From Agreia sp. Leaf283 (lineage in GTDB: Bacteria; Actinomycetota; Actinomycetes; Actinomycetales; Microbacteriaceae), in NCBI RefSeq assembly GCF_001422485.1, contig NZ_LMNF01000001.1, positions 1,876,445-1,940,444 of the forward strand: a DNA stretch of 64,000 bases, read 5' to 3'. Shown in pieces: positions 1 to 10,103 of the stretch. Positions within the stretch are counted from its first letter, which is position 1. Every line of letters begins with the position of its first letter. A model generated the notes under the pieces. The model did not search any database and was not told the origin of the DNA. It was given only the letters and a program-made list of their open reading frames with translations. Both the position numbers and the translations under genes were made by a program.

Positions 1-65
1 TCGGCCTTGGTCATCCGTGGTTCTTCGGGTGTCCTGACGACACACATTCGGCAATGGGAGTAACA

Positions 66-269
66 ATGGCGAACGGAACCGTGAAGTGGTTCAACGCTGA
101 AAAGGGCTACGGCTTCATCACCGTCGACGAGGGAGGACAGGACGTGTTCGTCCACTACTCGGCGATCGAGATGGGCGGCTACAAGGTGCTCGAAGAGGGC
201 CAGCAGGTCGTCTTCGAAGTGGGCACCGGAGCGAAGGGGCCGCAGGCCGAAGCCGTTCGGCTCGCCTGA
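66..269 (+). CDS. cspA: Cold-shock protein, CspA family
   Basis: Single-domain CSD protein of 67 residues that binds single-stranded RNA/DNA through a five-stranded OB fold and acts as an RNA chaperone in the cytoplasm. RNP1 is seen as KGYGFIT (residues 14-20) and RNP2 as VFVHY (about 28-32), after the family N-terminus [10 protein letters not shown]. An upstream in-frame ATG at 54 is less likely: GGGAG at 56-60 is a Shine-Dalgarno correctly spaced for the ATG at 66. The gene is followed by a hairpin at 316-345 and then the separately controlled groEL. The length is typical of the family. Confidence 0.93.
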   Translation: MANGTVKWFNAEKGYGFITVDEGGQDVFVHYSAIEMGGYKVLEEGQQVVFEVGTGAKGPQAEAVRLA

Positions 270-315
270 CCCCTTACACACTCGACCGCATCGCGCCCGC
301 GATGCTCGACACACT

Positions 316-345
316 GAACGCCGTCCGCGAACGCGGGCGGCGTTC
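316..345 (+). terminator. Hairpin after cspA
   Basis: A 13-bp stem (GAACGCCG...CGGCGTTC arms, one G-U pair) with a three-base loop lies 46 bases after the cspA stop. No clear T tract follows, so termination there is inferred from position and stem strength. Confidence 0.55.
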
Positions 346-389
346 GCTGTTGCAGCTTGCACTCGCCTGCCCTGAGTGCCAATATTGTC

Positions 390-416
390 TTAGCACTCTC
401 TCCAATGGAGTGCTAA
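390..416 (+). promoter_or_regulatory. CIRCE operator (HrcA site) of groEL
   Basis: The perfect inverted repeat TTAGCACTC-N9-GAGTGCTAA lies 36 bases before the groEL ATG. This is the consensus CIRCE element bound by the HrcA repressor (established knowledge), so groEL should be derepressed on heat shock. TTGCAC at 357-362, with CAATAT 17 bases further at 380-385, is a possible promoter, which would place the operator over the transcription start. Confidence 0.95.
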
Positions 417-424
417 TTCTTTGA

Positions 425-2071
<1,647 letters not shown>

Positions 2072-2113
2072 GTCCCTCGTCTGAGCAGACTCAGGTCTGA
2101 CTAGACAAGACAC

Positions 2114-2145
2114 AAGCGGGCGGCTCCTTCGGGAGTCGCCCGCTT
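2114..2145 (+). terminator. groEL terminator hairpin
   Basis: A strong GC stem (AAGCGGGCGGCTCC against GGGAGTCGCCCGCTT, loop TTC) with a short T-rich run after it, 43 bases past the groEL stop. It lies between groEL and the convergent WXG100 gene, so it may serve both strands. Confidence 0.8.
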
Positions 2146-2153
2146 CGTCGTTT

Positions 2154-2444
2154 CTAGACGGCGAACATGCGCACGTTCTGCATCTCGACGTCGGCGTAGG
2201 TCTGCGCGGCCGCCGACAGCGCCTGGGTGATCGAGGCCAGGCTCTCTTCGACCCGGGTCTGGGTGCCTCGCCAGTCGGTCACGACCGCCTGGAAGGCGAC
2301 CGCCGCCTGGCCCGTCCAGCTGCCCTCGAGCGAGGTCAGCTGACCGTGCATGGCGGCGACATCGGCCTGGATGCGTTCGACGGTGCTGCGGATGGACGAT
2401 GCACTGGCGCTGACGGCCTCGCTGTCGACCTGGTACTGGCTCAT
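2154..2444 (-). CDS. WXG100 family (ESAT-6-like) protein
   Basis: A 96-residue helical-hairpin protein of the WXG100 family, substrates or partners of type VII (ESX/Ess) secretion. The signature W-x-G is WTG at about residues 46-48, between two alpha-helical heptad-rich arms, as in EsxA/EsxB. No signal peptide is present. It is downstream of and co-oriented with the two-component pair (84-bp gap), but no EccC ATPase or other ESX component lies in the window, so its secretion is not demonstrated here. The YxxxD/E export signal is usual in secreted members; a C-terminal YADVE near residue 86 fits it. Confidence 0.85.
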   Translation of the reverse strand: MSQYQVDSEAVSASASSIRSTVERIQADVAAMHGQLTSLEGSWTGQAAVAFQAVVTDWRGTQTRVEESLASITQALSAAAQTYADVEMQNVRMFAV

Positions 2445-2528
2445 GATGGATGCCTGCTCTTTCGTCTGGCTGCGGTGGTGCCGACCGGTCGGTCGGCAGC
2501 TGCAACGGTAGACGCGCGAGCGAGCGTG

Positions 2529-4283
2529 TCAGGAGGCCGAGGCGGGGCCTGTGGATGACTCGGCGGGGGCCTGCTCGATGAGGAGGGGAAGAGAGACGCG
2601 GAACGTGGCTCCGCCGCCCTCGGTCTCGAGGGCCCGCACCGTTCCGCCGTGCGCCGCGACAATCGAGGACACGATGGCGAGGCCGAGGCCGCTGCCACCC
2701 GTCTCGCGTGTGCGGGAGCTGTCGGCTCGCCAGAAGCGCTGGAAGATCTTCTCGCGGATCTGGGGAGGGATTCCCTCGCCGTGGTCGATGACGTCGACCG
2801 TGGCCAGCCTGGCGGCCTCGTCGACGCTGACCGCGAGTTCGATCGGGCTGTCGCTCGACGTGAACCGGAGCGCGTTGCCGATGAGGTTGGCGAGCACCTG
2901 CCGGATCTTGTTCTCCTCCGCCATCACCAGGGGCTGGATGGCGTTCTCGTCGTCGGTGTTCTCGAGCTCGAACGACGGAGTCACCGTGGCGGGCAGTACC
3001 ACCGGGTCGGAGGAGGCGGAGTTCGGCTGCGTCGGGCGTGCACTGCGGCGACGGAGCCGGGCGAATGCCGACGAGAACGGGATCGATCCGGTGGCCGACT
3101 GATCGGGGGCGGCGGCCGGGTCACCGGCATCCGGTTCGCCGTCGGTTGTCACGGCGACGGCCGGGTTGAAGGTGATGACCGGGTCTGACGGGCGCGAGGT
3201 CGAGACCCGGATGACCCGGCCCGGGCTGGACGCGCGGGCGTCGAGCGCCGCGTCCATGGCGATGGGGGTCAGGTTCACCGGGCTGAGCTTCAAGGGCTTG
3301 GTCTCGTCGAGCCGGGCGAGTTCGAGCAGGTCCTCTACGAGGGAGCCCATGCGGATGGCCTCCTTCTCGATGCGATCCATGGCCTGGCTCACGTCGTCGG
3401 GCGTCTGGAGGGCGCCCATGCGGTAGAGCTCCGCGTAGCCGCGCACAGACACCAGGGGAGTGCGCAGCTCATGACTGGCGTCGCCGACGAACCGTCTCAT
3501 CTGCTCGATGGTGCGGGCCCTGTCGTCGAAGGCGCGGTCGATGCGACTCAGCATGGTGTTGAGGGATCGGTTGAGCCTGCCGACTTCGGTATTGGGAGTC
3601 TCCACCGCCATCCGTTGGCTGAAGTCTCCGCCGTCGGCGATCGCGGCGGCGGTGCGCTCCACCTGGCGCAGAGGCGCGAACGTGCTCGTGACCAGAAGGC
3701 GGGTGAGCATGGCGCCCAGCACGACGACACCGATTCCGAACGCGAGGAAGATCGACAGGTAGGTCGTGGTGGTGTCTTCGGTGCCCTCGAGCGACTGGGC
3801 GATCACGAGCGTGTTGTTCGTGCCGTAGTTGTCGACGGGCAGTACGAGGGCCACGGCGAGCCAGTGGGACGAGCCCTTGGTGCTGGTCACGTCGAAACGC
3901 TGCCCGGCGAGAGTTGTAGCCGTCGACATGTCGAGGCTGGTCAGCTTCGGTCCGGGCAGGCCCGTGCCGCTCCAGTTCGTGACGATCGGCTGCGCATCGG
4001 CGTCGAGCAGGGCCACGTAGTAGGTGGTGGGTGCGGAGAGCACGTCGTCGTAGTCGAAGCCGCGCTTATTGGCATCGGGCCCGAGAACCGAGGTGGGCTC
4101 GGTGTACGCGTTGATCAGTCGCGTGTCGACCTGCTTGATCAGGTAGTCGCGCAGAACGGTCATGGTGCCGATACCCGACACGATGAGGCCGAAGGTGAGC
4201 ATCAGCACGGTCACGCCGGTGATCTTGTTGCGCAAGGAGATCGCGTTCCAGCGCGTGAGTAATGAGTGCTGCATGTCGACCAT
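2529..4283 (-). CDS. HAMP-domain sensor histidine kinase (TcrY/PrrB-like)
   Basis: Membrane sensor kinase of 584 residues that phosphorylates the regulator encoded just upstream. Two membrane segments (about 22-45 and 176-198) flank an extracytoplasmic domain, followed by HAMP (about 198-250), HisKA with the phospho-acceptor His271 in GDASHELRTP, and an ATPase domain with the N box RQVLANLIGNALRFT (461-475), DHGEGIP and the G box GGSGLGLAIV. Unusual: about 85 low-complexity residues (about 365-450, Pro/Ser/Asp rich with an Arg cluster) are inserted between HisKA and the N box. The gene starts 30 bases after the regulator stop; the second ATG at 4274 is an equally possible start. Confidence 0.93.
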   Translation of the reverse strand: MVDMQHSLLTRWNAISLRNKITGVTVLMLTFGLIVSGIGTMTVLRDYLIKQVDTRLINAYTEPTSVLGPDANKRGFDYDDVLSAPTTYYVALLDADAQPIVTNWSGTGLPGPKLTSLDMSTATTLAGQRFDVTSTKGSSHWLAVALVLPVDNYGTNNTLVIAQSLEGTEDTTTTYLSIFLAFGIGVVVLGAMLTRLLVTSTFAPLRQVERTAAAIADGGDFSQRMAVETPNTEVGRLNRSLNTMLSRIDRAFDDRARTIEQMRRFVGDASHELRTPLVSVRGYAELYRMGALQTPDDVSQAMDRIEKEAIRMGSLVEDLLELARLDETKPLKLSPVNLTPIAMDAALDARASSPGRVIRVSTSRPSDPVITFNPAVAVTTDGEPDAGDPAAAPDQSATGSIPFSSAFARLRRRSARPTQPNSASSDPVVLPATVTPSFELENTDDENAIQPLVMAEENKIRQVLANLIGNALRFTSSDSPIELAVSVDEAARLATVDVIDHGEGIPPQIREKIFQRFWRADSSRTRETGGSGLGLAIVSSIVAAHGGTVRALETEGGGATFRVSLPLLIEQAPAESSTGPASAS

Positions 4284-4313
4284 CAGGTTACGCGAACCTG
4301 CTGGAGATGCGCC

Positions 4314-5003
4314 TTATGCCTTGGAGACCTTCAGCATGTACCCGAAACCGCGCTTCGTCTGGATGAGCGACTCCTCGGAGTGGGCGTCGAGCTTGCGTCG
4401 GAGGTACGAGATGTAGCTCTCGACGATGCCAGCGTCGCCGTTGAAGTCGTACTCCCACACGTGATCGAGGATCTGGGCCTTCGACAGCACGCGGTTGGGG
4501 TTCAGCATGAGGTAGCGCAGCAGCTTGAACTCGGTGGGGCTCAGCTCGATGGCCGAGTCGCCGACGTAGACCTCGTGCGTGTCCTGGTCCATGGTGAGCT
4601 CGCCGGCGCGGATGATCGCGTCTTCGTCTGCCTGCATCGTGCGTCGCAGGATGGCCTTGATGCGGGCGACGATCTCGTCGAGGCTGAAGGGCTTGGTGAC
4701 ATAGTCGTCGCCGCCGACGGTGAGGCCGGTGATCTTGTCTTCGGTGTCGTCCTTCGCCGTGAGGAACAGGATCGGCGCGGTGTAGCCGGATGCCCGGAGG
4801 CGCTTGGTGACGCCGAAGCCGTTCATGTCGGGCAGCATGACGTCGAGGATGATCAGGTCGGGTTCTTCTTCGAGAACGGCCGAGATGGTCTGGGCGCCGT
4901 TCGAGACGGCTCGCACGGCGAAGCCGGCGAAGCGAAGGCTCGTGGTGAGCAGATCGCGGATGTTGGGTTCGTCGTCGACGATCAGGATGCGTGGGCCAGT
5001 CAT
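4314..5003 (-). CDS. OmpR/PhoB-family response regulator
   Basis: A 229-residue DNA-binding response regulator. The receiver domain (about 4-115) carries the acidic pocket Asp10-Asp11, the phosphorylated Asp54 in LDVMLPD and the conserved Lys of VTKPFSLDE. The winged-helix output domain (about 130-228) shows ELSPTEFKLLRYLM and the recognition region VESYISYLRRKLD. ATG 5003 is chosen because it gives the family N-terminus MTGPRILIVDDEP; the frame stays open upstream to 5099 but that stretch has no homology-like features. It forms an operon with the kinase at 2529-4283. The target genes are unknown; resemblance to the TcrXA/MprA group is inferred from motif style. Confidence 0.95.
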   Translation of the reverse strand: MTGPRILIVDDEPNIRDLLTTSLRFAGFAVRAVSNGAQTISAVLEEEPDLIILDVMLPDMNGFGVTKRLRASGYTAPILFLTAKDDTEDKITGLTVGGDDYVTKPFSLDEIVARIKAILRRTMQADEDAIIRAGELTMDQDTHEVYVGDSAIELSPTEFKLLRYLMLNPNRVLSKAQILDHVWEYDFNGDAGIVESYISYLRRKLDAHSEESLIQTKRGFGYMLKVSKA

Positions 5004-5124
5004 AGGCTCAATTATCTGCGGGTTGTCTGGGCGTTGTCTGGGAGTGGTTGGGGAACAAAAGTCAACTTTCCTGTGAGCCCGAATGCCGGTGATTGCCACC
5101 TCAGGCGCGCACTACGATCGTGCG

Positions 5125-5664
5125 GTGACTTTCTCTACTCCTCTCGCTGACGACATCATTCTCCGGCTTGCGAAGAAAGGGGATGCGGAGGCGATTGCGG
5201 ATGCCTACGTGCGCAACCGCCAGCATCTCGCCGAGTGGGAGCCCGTGCGCTCGGACGCTTTCTTCACCGCCGCTCACCAGACGACTGTTGTGTCCACCCA
5301 ACTCGGGCAGCACGCGACAGGCGGGTGTCTGCCTCTCGTGCTCTGCCAGGGCAGAAGCGTCGTCGGGCGCATCAATGTGTCCAACATCGTGCGCGGCCCG
5401 TTTCTGAGTGGGAGCGTCGGCTACTGGGTTGACGGGTCGTTCACGGGCCGGGGCCTGGCCTCGGCGGCGCTCCAGGCCGTCGTCGCACACAGCCGCGATG
5501 AACTCGGGCTGCATCGGCTCGAAGCAAGCGTGCTTCCTCGCAACGCGGCCTCACGGCGCGTGCTCGCTCGAGCCGGGTTCGAGTCGATCGGAGTGGCTCC
5601 TGCTTACTTGAAGATCGCCGGCGAGTGGCAGGATCACCTCCTGACCCAGCGCATCCTGCTCTGA
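5125..5664 (+). CDS. GNAT acetyltransferase, RimJ/RimL type
   Basis: A 179-residue N-acetyltransferase that uses acetyl-CoA. It follows the RimJ pattern: DAEAIADAY near the N-terminus, the GYWVDGSFTGRGLASAAL acetyl-CoA loop and LHRLEASVLPRNAASRRVL. The usual substrate of this group is the N-terminus of a ribosomal protein, but here the target is not known. The GTG at 5125 is preferred over the ATG at 5083: the sequence TACGAT at 5113-5118 lies six bases before the GTG, the pattern of a leaderless transcript. It is divergent from the response regulator and convergent with the XPB helicase. Confidence 0.85.
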   Translation: MTFSTPLADDIILRLAKKGDAEAIADAYVRNRQHLAEWEPVRSDAFFTAAHQTTVVSTQLGQHATGGCLPLVLCQGRSVVGRINVSNIVRGPFLSGSVGYWVDGSFTGRGLASAALQAVVAHSRDELGLHRLEASVLPRNAASRRVLARAGFESIGVAPAYLKIAGEWQDHLLTQRILL

Positions 5665-5710
5665 CGTATGCCCGTCTCGACGGGCCAGCCGTCATCGACT
5701 CTCCTCACAA

Positions 5711-5800
5711 GCACCGACACCGCGCGGATGAGGTGCATATGCGTCGGATGGATGCGGCGATCGCCTTCGAGTCGGCGCAGATGCACCTTCGTCGTCGGTT
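5711..5800. repeat. Imperfect long inverted repeat in a convergent gap
   Basis: Between the convergent GNAT and XPB genes, the arms CACCGAC...GATGAGGTGCATATGCG and CGCAGATGCACCTTCGTC...GTCGG pair imperfectly around a centre containing the palindrome GGCGATCGCC. It could act as a bidirectional terminator or be a REP-like element; no T tract is seen on either side. Confidence 0.5.
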
Positions 5801-5860
5801 TTGCGTGCGTTTGTGGCGAGTCGGTGCGTGGTCGGGCAGGTAGGGGGAGAGGGGTGCGAG

Positions 5861-7513
5861 TCAGCGGGCGGGCTGCGGGCTGAGCTCGTCGGCGTCGAGG
5901 ATCGTGTAGCTGTAGCCCTGCTCGGCCAAGAACCGCTGGCGGTTCTGCGCGAAGTCCTGGTCGACGGTGTCGCGCGCGACGAGCGTGTAGAAGTTGGCCG
6001 ACAGTCCCGACTCCTTCGGGCGCAGCAGACGGCCCAGGCGCTGGGCCTCCTCCTGGCGCGATCCGAAAGACCCCGACACCTGGATGGCCACGCTCGCCTC
6101 GGGCAGGTCGACCGAGAAGTTCGCGACCTTGCTCACCACGAGGATGGGCTCGGTGCCGTCGCGGAACGCCTCGTAGAGCCGCTCGCGCTCGGCGACGGGA
6201 GTGGCTCCCGTGAGCGAGGGCACGCCCAGCTCGGTCTCGAGCTGCTGCAGCTGGTCGAGGTACTGCCCGATCACCAGGATGCGCTCGCCGGAGTGCTTCT
6301 CGATGAGCCGCTTGACGACATCCAGTTTCGCGGGGGCCGTGGCGGCGAGGCGGTACCGCTCGTCGTCGGCCGACGCCGCGTACTCGAGCCTCTCGTTCTG
6401 GGGAAGGTCGATGCGCACCTCGAAGCACTCGGCGGGGGAGATGAAGCCCTGGGCCTCGATCTCCTTCCACGGGGCGTCGAAGCGCTTGGGGCCGATGAGG
6501 CTGAACACGTCGCCCTCGCGTCCGTCTTCGCGCACCAGCGTGGCGGTGAGGCCGAGTCGGCGGCGGGCCTGGAGCTCGGCCGTGAGCTTGAAGACCGGCG
6601 CGGGAAGCAGGTGCACCTCGTCGTAGACCACGAGTCCCCAGTCGAGCGCGTCGAGCAGCTCGAGGTGCGCGTACGCACCTTTCCGCTTGGCGGTGAGGAT
6701 CTGATAGGTCGCGATGGTCACGGGCTTGACCTCTTTGAGCTGGCCCGAGTATTCGCCGATCTCGTCTTCCGTGAGGGTCGTGCGCTTGAGCAGCTCGCTG
6801 CGCCACTGCCGGGCGGAGACGGTGTTGGTCACGAGGATGAGCGTGTTCGTCTTCGCCGTGGCCATGGCTCCCGCGCCGACCAGAGTCTTGCCGGCGCCGC
6901 AGGGCAGCACGACGACGCCCGAGCCGCGCTCGAAGAAGTTGCTGACCGCGAGCTTCTGGTAGTCGCGCAGGGCCCAGCCGTCTTCCTGAAGGGCGATCTC
7001 GTGAGGAGTGCCCGGCGTGTAGCCGGCGCGGTCGTCAGCGGGCCAGCCGAGCTTGGTCAGCTCCTGCTTGAGCTGGCCGCGCGCCCATGGCGCGACGGCA
7101 TAGGTGTCGGGGGCGCGGCGCTCGACCAGCAGGGGGGCGATCTTCTTGCCGGATGCGATCTGGCTGAGCACCGCGGAATCGGTGGCGCGCAGCAGCAGCC
7201 CGCCCTCGTCGTCGCGCTCGATGACGAGGCGGCCGTAGCGCGCGATCGTCTCCTCGATGTCGATGGAGACGGCCTGCGGGATCGAGAATTTCGAGTAGCG
7301 CTCCAGCGTGCCCAGGATCTCGGCGGCCTCATGGCCGGCCGCGCGGGCGTTCCAGAGCCCGAGGCGGGTGATGCGGTAGGTGTGGATGTGCTCGGGGGCG
7401 CGTTCGAGTTCGGCGAACACGGCGAGCTCATGGCGCGCGTTCTCGGCATCGGGGTGCGCGACTTCGAGAAGCACGGTGCGGTCGCTTTGGACGATCAATG
7501 GGCCAGACGGCAT
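5861..7513 (-). CDS. XPB-type DNA repair helicase
   Basis: A 550-residue SF2 helicase of the bacterial XPB family (3'-5' DNA unwinding, suspected role in repair). An N-terminal damage-recognition-like domain is followed by Walker A LPCGAGKT (about 203-210), the DEVH box in YDEVHLLPA, LTATLVREDG with the RED motif typical of XPB, and the helicase C block RLGRLLRPK. The length matches bacterial members. ATG 7513 follows TAGGAT by eight bases, suggesting a leaderless mRNA. The Helicase_C_3 protein at 7573-9357 lies 59 bases upstream on the same strand, a pairing widely kept in actinobacteria that implies joint work. Confidence 0.95.
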   Translation of the reverse strand: MPSGPLIVQSDRTVLLEVAHPDAENARHELAVFAELERAPEHIHTYRITRLGLWNARAAGHEAAEILGTLERYSKFSIPQAVSIDIEETIARYGRLVIERDDEGGLLLRATDSAVLSQIASGKKIAPLLVERRAPDTYAVAPWARGQLKQELTKLGWPADDRAGYTPGTPHEIALQEDGWALRDYQKLAVSNFFERGSGVVVLPCGAGKTLVGAGAMATAKTNTLILVTNTVSARQWRSELLKRTTLTEDEIGEYSGQLKEVKPVTIATYQILTAKRKGAYAHLELLDALDWGLVVYDEVHLLPAPVFKLTAELQARRRLGLTATLVREDGREGDVFSLIGPKRFDAPWKEIEAQGFISPAECFEVRIDLPQNERLEYAASADDERYRLAATAPAKLDVVKRLIEKHSGERILVIGQYLDQLQQLETELGVPSLTGATPVAERERLYEAFRDGTEPILVVSKVANFSVDLPEASVAIQVSGSFGSRQEEAQRLGRLLRPKESGLSANFYTLVARDTVDQDFAQNRQRFLAEQGYSYTILDADELSPQPAR

Positions 7514-7572
7514 AACGTACGATCCTACCCGCTGAACGGGGTGTCACGCCCGTGGCGGCGGGGGCTTGCGCG

Positions 7573-9357
7573 TTACGGCGCTGGTGCGACGGCGGTGATG
7601 TTGCGCAGGGGAAGGGTGCGCTCGACTCCCGCCTTCTCGTCGATCGCCCGCAGTCGACCCGCAGCAAGCGACAGCGGGGTCACGAGGAACACCGTGGTCT
7701 TGTCGTCGGGCATGCCCACGCTCACCGCGAGGGGGCTCTTGGCCTTGATGGCGACGTCGAGCTGGCGCGCGATCCACGCCTCGGGCGCATCGCCGGCCGC
7801 GTGCGCGGACTCGCGCAGACGTGCGACGAGGTCGACGAAGGGGGTGGGGGTCGGCGCGGCCTTGCGTGGTGCGGTGCGCGTGCGAACAGGGGCGAAGGTG
7901 GCGCCGGATGCCCGCTCCGCCACGACGGGGTAGCGCGCGTCGGAGATCATCCAGAACATCGTGTCGAACGGGAACCGGCTGGTGAGGCGGTCTGCGCCAT
8001 CGTGCTCGAGCCCGAGCGAGGCGAGGCCGTGGTCGACGGCGAGCGTGCTGAGCAGCGAATCGTCGTCGCTGCGCACATAGCTCGCGATGCCGCGTGCCTC
8101 GTCGTCGGGGCTGCCCGCTCCCACCCGCAGTCGGCCGTAGCGGGAGCTGGCCTCGGTGACGAGGTACTCCACGGGCTGGGGAACACCGGTGAGCGAGACG
8201 GAACGGAAGAACGAGAGGATGCCCTCGGCGGTCTCTCCCTCGGCCAGGGCGCGGGTCACGCTAGCGGCCGAGATGCGATACGTGGATGCGAGGCCGCGGC
8301 CCTCGATGTCGGCCAGCGTTCTCAGCCGCACGTCGACATCCGGAGTCAGCGGACCGGGCGCGATGACCGTGAGGTCGTGCTGCAGGTACACATTGGAGAC
8401 CTCTGCGGGCAGGAGTGCCGCGGCCACGCTCGACAGCGGCTCCGTGGTGTTGTCGAGCAGGGCCCGTGCGGCGGCACCGGGATAGCCGTTCGCGGTGATG
8501 CCCAGGTATTCGGCGCTGTCGAGCACGAAGGCCACGCGACCGCGGAGGGCGTCTCCGCCTGCCGGATAGAGGTAGGCGATGGTGCGCTGCGCGTCTGCGC
8601 CCCACGGTCGGCGGCTGCGCGAGCGCAGAACCCCTCCGATGTCGTCGGCGAGGGCGTCGAGCCACGAGGTCGCCAGGGCGACCCATCGATCGGCAGACCC
8701 CTTCAGGAGCCAGGGGAGCGCCTCTTCGGTCGTCGACCAGAGAAGGTCGTCGAGCGTCACGAGGCCGGCGCGGCGGGCGATGCGCAGAAGCGCGTCGAGG
8801 TCGTTGGGCGCGATGGCGAGCGAGGCCAGGAGCCGCTTGGCGTCGGGTGCGGCCACGCCGCCCTTGGCCAGTTCGCGCACGGGCATCGTGCGCAGTTCGT
8901 GGATGAGCTCCGCGATGCCGGCGGTCGCCGTGAACGCGCGCTCCGCGGCCATCCGGTCGCTCGTGTCGCGCTGCTGGGCACGGTCGGTGTCGGCAGGCGG
9001 GGGCTCGGTGGCGAGCTGCTCGGGCGACGGAAGACCGCGGTCTGGCCACGATTCGACAACCCGGGTGACGGCATCCAGAGCGTGCCCCGGCGTCTCGCCG
9101 TCGGTGAGGAAGAGGCGCGCTGCCGGCTCGAGGTCTGCCGGGTCGGTGTCGGGCGATGGATGTGCGAGGGCCGCGAGGGTGCGGCGGGGCAGGGCGGCGA
9201 GCGCCGCGTCGATCGACGCGGGGTCGAGGAGCCTGTCGGCGAGGTCGAAGAAGTCCTTGATGCCGCGGGCGTCGTGCAGCCTCAGCGAGGCGAGCGCGAC
9301 CAGATGGTCGTCGTCCAGGAGCTGGAGTCGACCGGCGAGAGCGAGAGTGTCGCTCAT
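7573..9357 (-). CDS. Helicase_C_3 domain protein, partner of XPB
   Basis: A 594-residue protein without Walker A or DEAD motifs, so not an active helicase by itself. The first half is Leu/Ala-rich and helical; the middle (about 320-440, from NVYLQHDLTVIAPGPLTPDV to the YGRLRVG block) matches the 'helicase conserved C-terminal domain' family that accompanies bacterial XPB. The C-terminus has a WYL-like strand pattern (AKSPLAVSVGMPDDKTTVFLVTP). Its ATG overlaps the stop of the small membrane protein upstream (ATGA at 9354-9357), implying translational coupling. Assignment to the family is by recalled motif style; its role with XPB is inferred from gene order. Confidence 0.8.
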   Translation of the reverse strand: MSDTLALAGRLQLLDDDHLVALASLRLHDARGIKDFFDLADRLLDPASIDAALAALPRRTLAALAHPSPDTDPADLEPAARLFLTDGETPGHALDAVTRVVESWPDRGLPSPEQLATEPPPADTDRAQQRDTSDRMAAERAFTATAGIAELIHELRTMPVRELAKGGVAAPDAKRLLASLAIAPNDLDALLRIARRAGLVTLDDLLWSTTEEALPWLLKGSADRWVALATSWLDALADDIGGVLRSRSRRPWGADAQRTIAYLYPAGGDALRGRVAFVLDSAEYLGITANGYPGAAARALLDNTTEPLSSVAAALLPAEVSNVYLQHDLTVIAPGPLTPDVDVRLRTLADIEGRGLASTYRISAASVTRALAEGETAEGILSFFRSVSLTGVPQPVEYLVTEASSRYGRLRVGAGSPDDEARGIASYVRSDDDSLLSTLAVDHGLASLGLEHDGADRLTSRFPFDTMFWMISDARYPVVAERASGATFAPVRTRTAPRKAAPTPTPFVDLVARLRESAHAAGDAPEAWIARQLDVAIKAKSPLAVSVGMPDDKTTVFLVTPLSLAAGRLRAIDEKAGVERTLPLRNITAVAPAP

Positions 9358-9623
9358 CGAGGCTTCGGTGCCTCCTTGGCGCGGCGGCGGAGATTCGTGA
9401 AGAGCAGCACGAGGATCAGCACGAGGCCGATGGGAAGGCCGATCAGGGGGAAGATCACCACAGCCGGCCAGACGCCCTGCGACAGTGCCTCGCCGCGCAC
9501 TCCTGCGAGGGAGGCGATGAGGAACGCCGCGAAGCAGAGCAGCGACGCCCCGATGATGCCGGCGATCATGTACGCGAGGATGCGCTCGCTTGAGCGAACC
9601 GGCGGTGTCTGCTTGTCTGTCAC
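9354..9623 (-). CDS. Small two-helix membrane protein
   Basis: An 89-residue protein with two predicted membrane helices (about 15-40 and 51-75) and a basic C-terminal tail (LRRRAKEAPKPR). No family recognised. The start is a GTG at 9623; TATCCT on the same strand lies seven bases before it, so the transcript is probably leaderless. It is first in a run with the Helicase_C_3 protein (ATGA overlap) and XPB, and is divergent from the cold-shock gene at 9717. Confidence 0.75.
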   Translation of the reverse strand: MTDKQTPPVRSSERILAYMIAGIIGASLLCFAAFLIASLAGVRGEALSQGVWPAVVIFPLIGLPIGLVLILVLLFTNLRRRAKEAPKPR

Positions 9624-9716
9624 AGCTCCAAGGATACGGTCTCAGCGCGGGGCCGTTAGGCTATCGTGTGCCCGCTAGCCACTTAGCGAGCCGAATTCAC
9701 ACAAGGAGATCCGCGA

Positions 9717-10097
9717 ATGCCTACCGGCAAGGTCAAGTTCTACGACGACGAGAAGGGCTTCGGCTTCATCAGTTCCGATGACGGCTCAGAGGTCTTCCTG
9801 CATGCGTCAGCCCTGCCCGCAGGTACGACGGTCAAGGCCGGCACCAAGCTCGAGTTCGGCATCGCCGACGGCAAGCGCGGCGCTCAGGCCCTCTCGGTGC
9901 GCGTGCTCGAAGCCCCGCCCAGCCTCGTGAAGCTCAGCCGCAAGCCGGCCGACGACATGTCGATCATCGTCGAAGACCTCGTGAAGGTGCTCGACGGAAT
10001 CGGCACGAACCTCAAGCGGGGTCGTTACCCCGACACGGCGCACAGCCGCAAGATCGCTGCGCTGCTGCGCAAGGTCGCCGACGAATTGGACGCGTAG
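9717..10097 (+). CDS. Cold-shock domain protein with C-terminal extension
   Basis: A 126-residue protein. Residues 1-65 form a cold-shock domain with RNP1 KGFGFIS and RNP2 VFLHA; the remaining 60 residues (from about SLVKLSRKPADDMS) form a helical extension ending RKIAALLRKVADELDA, absent from classical Csp proteins but common in the actinobacterial version paired with DUF3027. AAGGAG at 9703-9708 gives a clear ribosome site. The gap to the next gene is six bases, so the two are an operon. The likely role is RNA chaperone; the extension's function is unknown. Confidence 0.92.
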   Translation: MPTGKVKFYDDEKGFGFISSDDGSEVFLHASALPAGTTVKAGTKLEFGIADGKRGAQALSVRVLEAPPSLVKLSRKPADDMSIIVEDLVKVLDGIGTNLKRGRYPDTAHSRKIAALLRKVADELDA

Positions 10098-10103
10098 ACA
10101 CCG

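Noticed and set aside
1..14. A possible minus-strand gene start at the left edge (ATGACCAAGGCC read leftward).
   Set aside because: Only 14 bases are inside the window, without a ribosome site; not enough to support a gene.
5801..9678. Two very long plus-strand open frames (about 710 codons each) over the XPB and Helicase_C_3 genes.
   Set aside because: Antisense shadows; the minus-strand products carry clear helicase motifs, and the plus-strand frames show no domain or ribosome site.
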